From Paracoccus isoporae (GTDB lineage: Bacteria; Pseudomonadota; Alphaproteobacteria; Rhodobacterales; Rhodobacteraceae), in contig NZ_FNAH01000009.1 in NCBI RefSeq assembly GCF_900101865.1, forward strand, positions 1-64,000: DNA of 64,000 nucleotides. Reading direction: 5' to 3'. Below the pieces are notes generated by a model. It had not been told where the DNA came from. It saw only the letters and a program-made list of their open reading frames with translations, and made no database searches. This document shows positions 1-7,311 of this stretch, piece by piece. Position numbers and translations under genes: made by a program. How positions within the stretch are numbered: position 1 is the stretch's first letter; each line of letters opens with the position of its first letter.

Positions 1-140
1 GGACCGCCACCAAATGGCTCTGGACCTATAACAACGAACGTCCCAACATGGGCAACGGCGGGATCACACCCGCCATGAAGCTGAAAATGGCCGCGCGAAT
101 TCTACAGCCACGCCCCGTTAAAAAGGGGAGGATTACCGCA
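1..140 (+). mobile_element. IS3-family insertion sequence, 3' end only
   Basis: The reading frame starting at base 3 gives the C-terminal tail of an IS3-type OrfB transposase: a W-L-W-T-Y-N-N-E-R-P-N-M stretch followed by G-G-I-T-P and K-L-K-M-A-A, the usual ending of the integrase core. The DDE catalytic residues would lie left of the window. The run of A and G followed by GATTACCGCA at 131-140 looks like the right terminus, because IS3 elements end in CA. Only the right end is present, so it cannot be judged whether the element is intact. The exact terminus is inferred. Confidence 0.75.
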
Positions 141-262
141 TCGCCAACCTTACTCGGGCTATCGCGCTCTGCCATCGCCAAAATGGGAAGTTGCGGGGAA
201 AGTCGCATCTCAACGGTCGCGAACTACGCCGCAGCGTTCGGCGCGGCCTTGGCAACCGTTCC
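141..262 (+). pseudogene. Possible XRE-family HTH regulator remnant next to the IS end
   Basis: The frame that carries the transposase tail stays open beyond the IS end. It reads L-L-G-L-S-R-S-A-I-A-K-M, then about five residues on R-I-S-T-V-A-N-Y and G-A-A-L. This resembles the recognition-helix half of small XRE/HigA-type antitoxin domains (typically L-G-V-S-Q-S-A-V-S-K-M-E, then L-S-T-L-R-R-Y, then G-G-x-L). The N-terminal half is missing and the frame then drifts into unrelated sequence, so at best this is a gene cut by the insertion. The match was made by eye on a short segment and may be chance. Confidence 0.3.
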
Positions 263-383
263 AACCGATTATACCCCCCTTTTTGCTTCGATGGGCAACG
301 CCCCTGTTTTCCACAGCTGGGATACACCGCATGTCTTGTTCAAGACCATTGCGAACGGCCCGGCTCGTTCTCTGTCCCCTTGA

Positions 384-899
384 CTGTGGCACTGCGATGG
401 GCACTATGCAGGTCCGAGGGTTTTTTCGCAGAGGGTGGGCCCTTGATTTCATTTTATTTTTTTGGACTTTCTGCGGACCCTACCGCCGGAGCCAAAAAAT
501 CCCCTTGTTCTTGACAGTTGCAGCGTATTTCTGCAGATGTCTCCGTGCGTCTTCAGCGGATATTGCCAGTTTCTTGCCAAGCCGCGTCGGAGAGTTCGAC
601 GGGCGGCGCGGACGGATAGCGAGCCATTCGAGCGGGGCCGTTCGGGCGGGCTTGCCGCGTCAGGCAGCGCCCGGGCGCCCAGCAAAACTCCGGCGGTCAG
701 GCTGCAGCATGCGTGCAACAGCGGGCGCGCCGCGCCATGCGGCGGGCTTGCAACCTGGCCGCGGTGTTTCTAAGAGCTTGCGCGAAAACCCGGACCCGGG
801 TGCGAGCCCCGGGTGGCTCTTCCGGCCGCCGATCCGCCGGACAAACTGAACAGATCCGAACCGGACAGCCGAACCCGCGCGACCGCGGACAGGAATGGA
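384..899. other. Gene-free stretch between IS remnant and sulP
   Basis: No open frame here has convincing coding character. The left part (about 390-540) is richer in A and T than the rest of the window, with several T-runs. From about 560 onward it is very GC-rich. The only clear structure is the stem-loop at 772-821. It may hold IS-flanking debris and the promoter and leader of the sulP gene. Confidence 0.6.
772..821 (+). other. Stem-loop in the presumed leader of the SulP gene
   Basis: An outer AAGAGC (772-777) pairs with GCTCTT (816-821). Inside it, ACCCGGG (794-800) pairs with CCCGGGT (808-814) around a seven-base loop. It lies about 80 bases upstream of the SulP start. It recalls a tRNA T-arm but no anticodon arm can be built. 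Function unknown; it could be a leader structure or a relic. Confidence 0.35.
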
Positions 900-2396
900 A
901 TGCACATGATCTCACTGGACAGATACCGGCAGGAATGGACCGGCAATATCCGCCGCGACCTTTTGTCGGGCCTCGTTGTGGCGCTCGCCCTGATCCCCGA
1001 GGCGATCGCGTTTTCGATCATCGCGGGCGTGGACCCCAAGGTCGGGCTCTACGCCTCCTTCTCGATTGCCGTCATCACGGCGATCGCCGGCGGCCGGCCG
1101 GGCATGATCTCGGCGGCAACGGCGGCCACGGCGGTGCTGATGGTGACGCTGGTGCGCGATCACGGGCTGCAATATCTGCTGGCGGCGACCGTGCTGGCCG
1201 GTCTTCTGCAGATCGGCATGGGATTGCTGAAACTGGGTTTCGTGATGCGCTATGTCTCGAAATCGGTGATGACGGGCTTCGTCAATGCGCTCGCCATCCT
1301 GATCTTCATGGCGCAGCTGCCCGAGCTCGACCCGGCACGGGTGACATGGCTGACCTATGTGCTGGTCGCCGCCGGGCTGGCGATCATCTATCTGTTCCCG
1401 CTGCTGACCCGCGCCATCCCCTCGCCCTTGGTGACGATCATCGTGCTGACCGTGCTGTCGCTGATCTTCAACTGGGATGTGCGCACGGTGGGCGATATGG
1501 GTGCCCTGCCCGATTCGCTGCCGGTGTTCCTGATCCCGCAGATCCCGCTGAATCTCGGGACGCTGCTGATCATCCTGCCCTATGCGCTGGCGGTGGCGGT
1601 GGTGGGACTGCTGGAAAGCCTGATGACGCAGAATCTCGTCGATGAGCTGACCGATACCCGCACCGACCGCAACCAGGAATGTATCGGTCAGGGTCTGGCC
1701 AATACCGCCACCGGATTCATCGGCGGCATGGCGGGCTGCGCGATGATCGGGCAGTCGATGATCAACGTCAAATCCGGCGGGCGCGGCCGGCTGTCCTGCG
1801 CCTTTGCCGGCGTGATGCTGCTGATCTTCTGCGTGTTTCTGGGGCCGTGGGTGGCGCAGATCCCGATGCCGGCGCTTGTCGCGATCATGATCATGGTGTC
1901 GGTCGGCACCTTCTCCTGGTCGTCGATCAAGTCGCTGCGGACGCATCCGCGCTCCTCCTCCATCGTGATGCTGGCAACCGTGGTCACTGTCGTCTGGACC
2001 CATAACCTCGCCATCGGGGTGCTGGTGGGCGTTCTGCTGTCGGGCATCTTCTTCGCCGCCAAGATCGCGCAGCTTTTCCGCGTCCGCTCGGAACTCAGCG
2101 GTGACGGGCGCAGCCGGATCTATTTCGTCGAAGGCCAGCTTTTCTACGGCTCGGTCGAGGATTTCATGGCCGCCTTCGACTTCCGCGAGGTGCTCGACCG
2201 GGTCGTGATCGACGTGTCGCGGGCGCATATCTGGGATATTTCCTCGGTGCAGGCGCTCGACATGGCGGTGCTGAAATTCCGCCGCGACGGGGCCGAGGTC
2301 GAGATTGTCGGCATGAACGAGGCCTCCGAGACCATCGTTGACAGGCTGGCGCTGCATGACAAGCCTGACGGCATGGTCAAGCTGATGGCGCATTGA
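900..2396 (+). CDS. SulP family inorganic anion transporter
   Basis: An inner-membrane permease of the SLC26/SulP family, which moves sulfate, bicarbonate or related anions, usually by H+ or Na+ symport. The 498-residue protein starts with the family's [18 protein letters not shown] signature in the first membrane segment. It then has about ten further hydrophobic segments and ends in a cytoplasmic STAS domain (roughly residues 410-498). ATG 900 is preceded by AGGA at 891; ATG 906 is an alternative. A universal stress protein gene starts 13 bases downstream, so the two are probably co-transcribed. The substrate cannot be told from sequence. Confidence 0.93.
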   Translation: MHMISLDRYRQEWTGNIRRDLLSGLVVALALIPEAIAFSIIAGVDPKVGLYASFSIAVITAIAGGRPGMISAATAATAVLMVTLVRDHGLQYLLAATVLAGLLQIGMGLLKLGFVMRYVSKSVMTGFVNALAILIFMAQLPELDPARVTWLTYVLVAAGLAIIYLFPLLTRAIPSPLVTIIVLTVLSLIFNWDVRTVGDMGALPDSLPVFLIPQIPLNLGTLLIILPYALAVAVVGLLESLMTQNLVDELTDTRTDRNQECIGQGLANTATGFIGGMAGCAMIGQSMINVKSGGRGRLSCAFAGVMLLIFCVFLGPWVAQIPMPALVAIMIMVSVGTFSWSSIKSLRTHPRSSSIVMLATVVTVVWTHNLAIGVLVGVLLSGIFFAAKIAQLFRVRSELSGDGRSRIYFVEGQLFYGSVEDFMAAFDFREVLDRVVIDVSRAHIWDISSVQALDMAVLKFRRDGAEVEIVGMNEASETIVDRLALHDKPDGMVKLMAH

Positions 2397-2409
2397 GGGA
2401 GGAGAGGGC

Positions 2410-3255
2410 ATGATCGACAAGATCATCGCTTTGGTCGACGGCTCGGAGTATTCGCAGAGCGTGTGCGACCACGCCGCCTGGGTCGCGCAGCGCACCGGCG
2501 CGCCGGTCGAGCTGCTGCATGTGCTCGGGCGGCGGGACGCGGATGGCAAGCAGGATCTGTCCGGCGCGATCCGGCTTGGCGCGCGCAGCGCGTTGCTGGA
2601 CGAGTTGGCAGAGCTGGACGCGCAGCGATCGCGGCTGATGGGTCAGCGAGGCCGCGCCATTCTGGACGATGCGCGCGACAGGCTGGAACAGGACGGGATC
2701 AGCGAGATCACGGTGCAGCTTCGCCAGGGCGATCTGGTCGAGGCGGTGGCCGAACGCCAGGACGACACCCGTGTCGTGGTGATCGGCAAGCGCGGCGAGG
2801 CGGCGGATTTCGCGCGCGGTCACCTGGGATCGAATATGGAGCGGATCCTGCGCAGCAGCCGCAAGCCGGTCTTTGTCGCCTCCCGCGCCTTCCGGCCGGT
2901 GGAAACGGTGCTGATCGCCTGGGATGGCAGCGCCTCGTCCCGCAACGCGGTGGAGAAGATCACGCAAAGCGCATTGTTCGAGGGGCTGGCGCTGCATCTG
3001 GTCAGCGTCGGAGAGGCTGCGGCGCGGGGCCGGGACGATGCGCAGGCGGCGCTGTCGCGGGCCGGTCTGTCGGTGCAGTCGCGCACCATTCCGGGCGAGC
3101 CGGAGACCGCGCTTGGCGAATTGGTCGAGGCCGAGGGGTTCGACATGGTGGTGATGGGCGCACATGGGCATAGCCGCATCCGCAATCTCATCGTCGGTTC
3201 GACCACCACGGCGACGATCCGCGCCTGCAAGGTGCCGGTGGTGCTGTTCCGGTGA
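2410..3255 (+). CDS. Tandem-domain universal stress protein (UspA family)
   Basis: A 281-residue cytoplasmic protein with two fused Usp domains (about 1-150 and 155-281). The second domain carries a perfect ATP-binding G-2X-G-9X-G-S-T motif near residues 250-265. The first has a similar but one-residue-longer version (G-K-R-G ... G-S). Such proteins bind ATP or AMP and modulate stress responses or partner transporters. It follows sulP at 13 bases with an AGGAGAG ribosome site and is closed by a terminator at 3280, so it is the second gene of a two-gene operon. A regulatory role toward the transporter is inferred from the pairing. Confidence 0.92.
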   Translation: MIDKIIALVDGSEYSQSVCDHAAWVAQRTGAPVELLHVLGRRDADGKQDLSGAIRLGARSALLDELAELDAQRSRLMGQRGRAILDDARDRLEQDGISEITVQLRQGDLVEAVAERQDDTRVVVIGKRGEAADFARGHLGSNMERILRSSRKPVFVASRAFRPVETVLIAWDGSASSRNAVEKITQSALFEGLALHLVSVGEAAARGRDDAQAALSRAGLSVQSRTIPGEPETALGELVEAEGFDMVVMGAHGHSRIRNLIVGSTTTATIRACKVPVVLFR

Positions 3256-3279
3256 TCCCGGCAGGGCAGCCATGAGAGA

Positions 3280-3304
3280 GGCCGGGTGCAGATCGCGCCC
3301 GGCC
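3280..3304 (+). terminator. Rho-independent terminator of the sulP-usp operon
   Basis: GGCCGGGTG (3280-3288) pairs with CGCCCGGCC (3296-3304), with one G-T wobble, around a seven-base loop. A T-rich stretch follows. It sits 25 bases after the usp stop. Confidence 0.65.
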
Positions 3305-3360
3305 CTGAACTTTATTTCAAGCTGGATCGGAAGCACGACCGAGGGTCGCGCTCAACGATA

Positions 3361-3436
3361 AGCGTCCGACCGGGTGGGCGCGGAACGCCCCCGCCATTGG
3401 GCGGGCAGACGCGTGCCTGAAGCTGACGCTTCAGGC
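3361..3436. repeat. Intergenic structured repeat, copy 1
   Basis: The 12-mer AGCGTCCGACCG at 3361-3372 is identical to 12661-12672 and one base different from 20167-20178. It is followed by inverted GCGGG/CCCGC segments. A perfect nine-pair hairpin follows at 3415-3436 (GCCTGAAGC, loop TGAC, GCTTCAGGC). The segment lies downstream of both usp and prmA. Confidence 0.5.
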
Positions 3437-3496
3437 GGGCTATAAGCGGTGATACATCAGCAGATAGGGACGCCCTTGCTGCGCTTACAAAACCAC

Positions 3497-4366
3497 TCAC
3501 AGCCGCTGCATGACCAGCGTGGACCACTCGCCCAGATCGTCGCGGCGCTCCAGATCAAAGCCTGCGGCATCATAGGCCGCCACGACCTCATCGGCCTGCG
3601 TGGTCAGGAGGCCGGACAGGATCGCCCTGCCCTCCGCCGCGACATGGCGGGCCATATCCGGGGCCAGGTCGATCAGCGGCTGTTTCAGGATATTGGCGAA
3701 GACCAGATCGAACGGCGCGGCCTCGTCCAGCATCGGGTGGTCGAAACCCACCGCCTCCAGACAGACGACCCGGCCGTCGAGCCCGTTGGCGATGACATTC
3801 GCCGCCGCCACATCCACCGCCACCGCGTCGATATCCGACGCTAGGATCGTCCCCGGCCAGACCCGCGCCGCCCCCATCGCCAGCACCGCTGTGCCGCAGC
3901 CGATATCGGCGATGCGGCGCGGCTGCCAGCCAGTATGCGCGAGGCGGTCAAGCGCCTCCAGACAGCCCTTGGTGGTGCCGTGATGCCCGGTGCCGAAGGC
4001 CATCGCGGCCTCGATCAGCAAGGGCTCAACCCCGTCGGGCAGCTTGTCGGCATCATGGCTGCCATAAACGAAGAACCGCCCGGCCTCGACGGGCGTCAGT
4101 TCACGGCGCACATGGGCGACCCAGTCGACCTCGGGCAATTCGCTCACCACGAAAGGGTTGGCCCCCTGCGCGGCGGCCAGAAGGGCCAGACCGATCTCGT
4201 CCGGGGCTTCGGTGAAATAGATCCCCACCTCCCAGCGATCCGAGCCGTCCTCGATCTCGAACACACCCGAGCCCACCGGCTCCGGCGTCAGATCCTCGCA
4301 GAGTTCGGCCAGCGTATCGGCCGCGTCACGGCCGGAGATATGGGTCAGCGCCGTCCAGGTGGCCAT
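3497..4366 (-). CDS. prmA: Ribosomal protein L11 methyltransferase
   Basis: An S-adenosylmethionine-dependent enzyme that methylates amino groups of ribosomal protein L11. The 289-residue protein has the family's F-G-T-G-H-H-G-T-T signature (about residue 125) and the SAM-binding D-I-G-C-G-T motif (about 150). An F-A-N-I-L-K-Q-P-L segment near 220 corresponds to the N-I-L-A motif. The start codon overlaps the msrA stop (TGATG), so the two genes are translationally coupled. Slightly short N-terminal domain compared with the enterobacterial enzyme, as is common in alphaproteobacteria. Confidence 0.93.
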   Translation of the reverse strand: MATWTALTHISGRDAADTLAELCEDLTPEPVGSGVFEIEDGSDRWEVGIYFTEAPDEIGLALLAAAQGANPFVVSELPEVDWVAHVRRELTPVEAGRFFVYGSHDADKLPDGVEPLLIEAAMAFGTGHHGTTKGCLEALDRLAHTGWQPRRIADIGCGTAVLAMGAARVWPGTILASDIDAVAVDVAAANVIANGLDGRVVCLEAVGFDHPMLDEAAPFDLVFANILKQPLIDLAPDMARHVAAEGRAILSGLLTTQADEVVAAYDAAGFDLERRDDLGEWSTLVMQRL

Positions 4367-4947
4367 CAGGGAAGCTCATGCCCCTCGGGCATCGCCGCCT
4401 CGACCCCGGTGCCACGCATGTTGCAATAGCCGTCCGGCACCTTGTGGAGATATTGCTGATGCTCGATCTCCTGCGCGGGGTAGAAATGGTCGACCGGCAG
4501 GATCTCGGTGGTGATCTTCTTCTTGCCGGCCACGGCGAGGCGGTTGTCGTAATCCGTCTTCGACGCCTCGGCCTGCGCCTTCTGCGTGTCGGTGTAATAC
4601 ATGATGACCGAGCGGTACTGATCGCCCACGTCGTTGCCCTGACGGTTGCCCTGTGTGGGATCGTGGTTTTCCCAGAACAGCTTGAGCAGATGCTCATAGC
4701 TGATCCGCGCCGGGTCATAGACGATATGGACGACCTCGGCATGGCCGGTGCCGCCGCCGCAGACCTCACGATAGCTGGGGTTCTCGGTCGTGCCGCCGGC
4801 AAAGCCCACCTGGGTCATCCACACACCGTCCTGTTCCCAGAACAGCCGTTCGACGCCCCAGTAGCAGCCCATGCCGAAAATCGCCTGCTCGAACCCCTTG
4901 GGCACCGGCGCGTCCATGGGACGGTCGAAAATCGCGTGGTTGGCCAT
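4366..4947 (-). CDS. msrA: Peptide methionine-(S)-S-oxide reductase
   Basis: Reduces the S-epimer of methionine sulfoxide in proteins and so repairs oxidative damage. The 193-residue protein has the catalytic G-C-Y-W-G motif with Cys28, the conserved G-G-x-T-E-N-P-S-Y and G-T-G-H-A-E motifs, and a C-terminal Y-C-N-M-R-G-T-G segment with a candidate resolving cysteine. The ATG at 4947 is chosen because AGGTGAG stands just upstream; the longer open frame lacks family similarity. Its stop overlaps the start of prmA, forming a two-gene operon. Confidence 0.95.
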   Translation of the reverse strand: MANHAIFDRPMDAPVPKGFEQAIFGMGCYWGVERLFWEQDGVWMTQVGFAGGTTENPSYREVCGGGTGHAEVVHIVYDPARISYEHLLKLFWENHDPTQGNRQGNDVGDQYRSVIMYYTDTQKAQAEASKTDYDNRLAVAGKKKITTEILPVDHFYPAQEIEHQQYLHKVPDGYCNMRGTGVEAAMPEGHELP

Positions 4948-5125
4948 GATCTCACCTCTTATGTCTGCCGGACAACGCCTGACCGGCGGGGCCGGTTCAG
5001 ACCGCCGCGCGGCGCGGGGCTTGCCTGCGCGGGCATATCCGCGCTGCATCTCCGCTTCATTAAGGGATCCGGCGGCGAAAAGACCAGAGGCTTGTCATTG
5101 CTCGGCGGGCCAGCGGGCAAAGAAA

Positions 5126-5157
5126 AACCCCGGCCGCATCACGCTCTGGCCGGGGTT
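5126..5157 (-). terminator. Rho-independent terminator of the DUF1127 gene
   Basis: On the minus strand a ten-pair stem (AACCCCGGCC with GGCCGGGGTT, 5148-5157 and 5126-5135) is followed by TTTTTCTT. It lies 28 bases beyond the stop of the DUF1127 gene. Confidence 0.8.
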
Positions 5158-5184
5158 CGGGTGACGGGGGTGGCGGCGCGCGGC

Positions 5185-5370
5185 TTAGGCACGGCCGTTC
5201 ACCACATCGTCGATGTCGGCACGCATCAGGCCGATATCATACAGCTCGCGCTCGCTCAGACGCTCCAGCTCGGCGCGGGTCCGCATGCGGGCCATCCAGT
5301 TGCGCAGACCGCCGAACGCGCGGGAGAACGCATCGCGGGTCAGCGGCAGATTGACGTTCATCGTGGTCAT
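5185..5370 (-). CDS. DUF1127 small basic protein
   Basis: A 61-residue protein ending in the DUF1127/YjiS-like motif: L-x-x-L-S-E-R-E-L-Y-D-I-G-L-M-R-A-D-I-D. Alphaproteobacterial members are short, arginine-rich proteins linked to small-RNA and stress or phosphate regulation (family knowledge). The ATG at 5370 has GGAAGA at good spacing; the longer open frame upstream has no family similarity. It is monocistronic with its own terminator at 5126-5157, and its promoter should lie in the AT-richer bases 5440-5580. Confidence 0.88.
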   Translation of the reverse strand: MTTMNVNLPLTRDAFSRAFGGLRNWMARMRTRAELERLSERELYDIGLMRADIDDVVNGRA

Positions 5371-5590
5371 GTCATCTTCCTTTTCCACTCCGCCGCACCG
5401 GGATTGGCGCGGCGCCTTCGATGACCGGAAGATAGGGTCATGCTGCGGCTGCAACCAGCCCCGGAAGCTGCAAAGCCGCTATGCAATCTGCTCATAAATC
5501 ACCGTTTTTCATGGCATTTTCGTCACAGATTTTCGCAAATGCGCGATACGGCCTCTCGAAAACGTCACCATGTTTCGCTGCAACGCAGCG

Positions 5591-6307
5591 TCACCAGTCG
5601 CCCAGATGGGCCTGGAATAGCGTCAGCGCGGCCACGGCGGCGGTATCGGCGCGCAGGATGCGCGGGCCGAGGCTGAGCGGGTGCACGAACGCTGCGTCAC
5701 GCAGCCGGTCGCGCTCGGCCGGGGAAAACCCGCCCTCCGGCCCGATCAGCACCGCCCAAGGCCCGCCTGCGAGACCCGCAAGCGAATCTGCCGGCCCCGC
5801 GCGCGCCTCATCCGCCCAGAGGATCCGCCGGCCCGTGTCCCAGCCATCCAGCAGCCGTGAGAGCGGCGTCAGATCGGCCACCTCCGGGACATAGGTGCCG
5901 CCGCATTGCTCGGCCGCCTCCACCGCATGGGCCTGCAGACGGTCCTGGCGGATGCGCTCGGCATTGGTGAACTCGGTCTGAACGGGCACGATCCGCGCCG
6001 CGCCCATCTCGGCCGCCTTCTCGACGATGAAATCGGTGCGCGCCTTTTTGATCGGGGCGAAGATCAGCCAGAGATCGGGCGGATCGCGCTGCGCGGCGAC
6101 CTGCGCGGTCACGTCCAACGCGCCGCCGCGCTTTCCGGCCTCCACGATCCGCGCATCCCAGGCCCCGTCCCGCCCGTTGAAGATCTCGACCACCGCGCCG
6201 GGTTTGAGCCGCATCACGCCGGAGAGGTAATGCGCCTGCGCGGGGAGCAGCGGCACGGCTTGCCCCGAAGCAAGCGGGTGATCTATGAACAGCCTGACCT
6301 TCGACAT
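5591..6307 (-). CDS. rsmE: 16S rRNA (uracil(1498)-N3)-methyltransferase
   Basis: A SPOUT-class methyltransferase that methylates U1498 of 16S rRNA. The 238-residue protein has the N-terminal PUA-like domain and the catalytic SPOUT domain. The knot signatures are G-P-E-G-G-F-S (about residue 195) and L-G-P-R-I-L-R-A-D-T-A (about 215). AGGAAC precedes the ATG. It is divergent from ubiA with only 11 bases between the two start codons, so each promoter must overlap the other gene's 5' end. Confidence 0.94.
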   Translation of the reverse strand: MSKVRLFIDHPLASGQAVPLLPAQAHYLSGVMRLKPGAVVEIFNGRDGAWDARIVEAGKRGGALDVTAQVAAQRDPPDLWLIFAPIKKARTDFIVEKAAEMGAARIVPVQTEFTNAERIRQDRLQAHAVEAAEQCGGTYVPEVADLTPLSRLLDGWDTGRRILWADEARAGPADSLAGLAGGPWAVLIGPEGGFSPAERDRLRDAAFVHPLSLGPRILRADTAAVAALTLFQAHLGDW

Positions 6308-6318
6308 GGGATGTTCCT

Positions 6319-7266
6319 ATGAGACCTGCGCTGCCAATACCAGACGCCGTGCGCGATGCGGTCAACGGAAACTGGGTGGACAACTCCGCCCCGCCCGGCT
6401 GGCGACCCTGGCTGCGGCTGAGCCGGCTGGACCGGCCGATCGGGACTTGGCTGCTGCTGCTGCCGTGCTGGTGGGGCGTCGGGCTGGCGATGATGGCGGA
6501 CCGGGCGCGATGGCTGGATCTGTGGATCATCCTGGCCTGCGGGATCGGCGCGATCGCCATGCGCGGCGCGGGCTGCACCTGGAACGACATTACCGACCGC
6601 GACATTGACGGCGCGGTGGATCGCACGGCCAAGCGCCCGATCCCGTCGGGCCAGGTCACGCTGCGCGGGGCGCTGTTCTGGCTGGCGGCGCAATTGCTGA
6701 TCGGGCTGGCGGTGCTGCTGACGCTTGACGGCGCGGCGATCTGGCTGGGCGTGCTGAGCCTTCTGCCGGTCACCATCTATCCCTTCGCCAAGCGCTTCAC
6801 CTGGTGGCCGCAGATCTTTCTGGGCATCGCCTTCAACTGGGGGGTGATGCTGGCCTATGCCGCCCATCGCGGCGGGCTGGACCTGGCGCCGATCATCGCC
6901 TGGTTCGGCGGCATCGCCTGGACGGTGTTCTACGACACGATCTATGCGCATCAGGATATCGAGGACGATGCGCTGATCGGGGTGAAATCCACCGCGCGGC
7001 TGTTCGGCGCCGACACGCATCGCTGGCTGCTGGCATTCGGCGTCTGCGCGGTCATCTTGCTGGCGGTCGCGATCTCGGCCAGCGGCGTGGGCGGCGCGGG
7101 CTGGATCATCGCCATGGCCGGGCTGGCCGGGTTCGCCGCCCATCTGGTCTGGCAGCTTCGGCGGCTGGATCTGGGCGACGCCGACCGCCAGCTCATGCTG
7201 TTCCGCTCGAACCGCGATGCCGGGCTGATTCTTGCCGCCGCCCTCTGTCTTGCCGGAATCGTGTGA
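6319..7266 (+). CDS. ubiA: 4-hydroxybenzoate polyprenyltransferase
   Basis: An inner-membrane prenyltransferase that attaches the polyprenyl tail to 4-hydroxybenzoate in ubiquinone synthesis. The 315-residue protein has about eight to nine membrane segments and both aspartate-rich motifs that bind Mg-diphosphate: N-D-I-T-D-R-D-I-D near residue 95 and Y-D-T-I-Y-A-H-Q-D-I-E-D-D near 210. The R-P-I-P-S-G sequence after the first motif is typical of UbiA. It stands alone, divergent from rsmE. Confidence 0.95.
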   Translation: MRPALPIPDAVRDAVNGNWVDNSAPPGWRPWLRLSRLDRPIGTWLLLLPCWWGVGLAMMADRARWLDLWIILACGIGAIAMRGAGCTWNDITDRDIDGAVDRTAKRPIPSGQVTLRGALFWLAAQLLIGLAVLLTLDGAAIWLGVLSLLPVTIYPFAKRFTWWPQIFLGIAFNWGVMLAYAAHRGGLDLAPIIAWFGGIAWTVFYDTIYAHQDIEDDALIGVKSTARLFGADTHRWLLAFGVCAVILLAVAISASGVGGAGWIIAMAGLAGFAAHLVWQLRRLDLGDADRQLMLFRSNRDAGLILAAALCLAGIV

Positions 7267-7311
7267 TGCCGGGCGATTTACAAGCCAGCCTGTGCTGAGT
7301 AACCCAACCGC

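Noticed and set aside
772..821. Possible tRNA
   Set aside because: One arm resembles a T-arm, but no anticodon arm, D arm or correct acceptor length can be formed.
912..2549. 545-residue open frame on the minus strand
   Set aside because: It is antisense to sulP, rich in His, Arg, Asp and Gln as expected of a high-GC shadow frame, with no recognisable domain.
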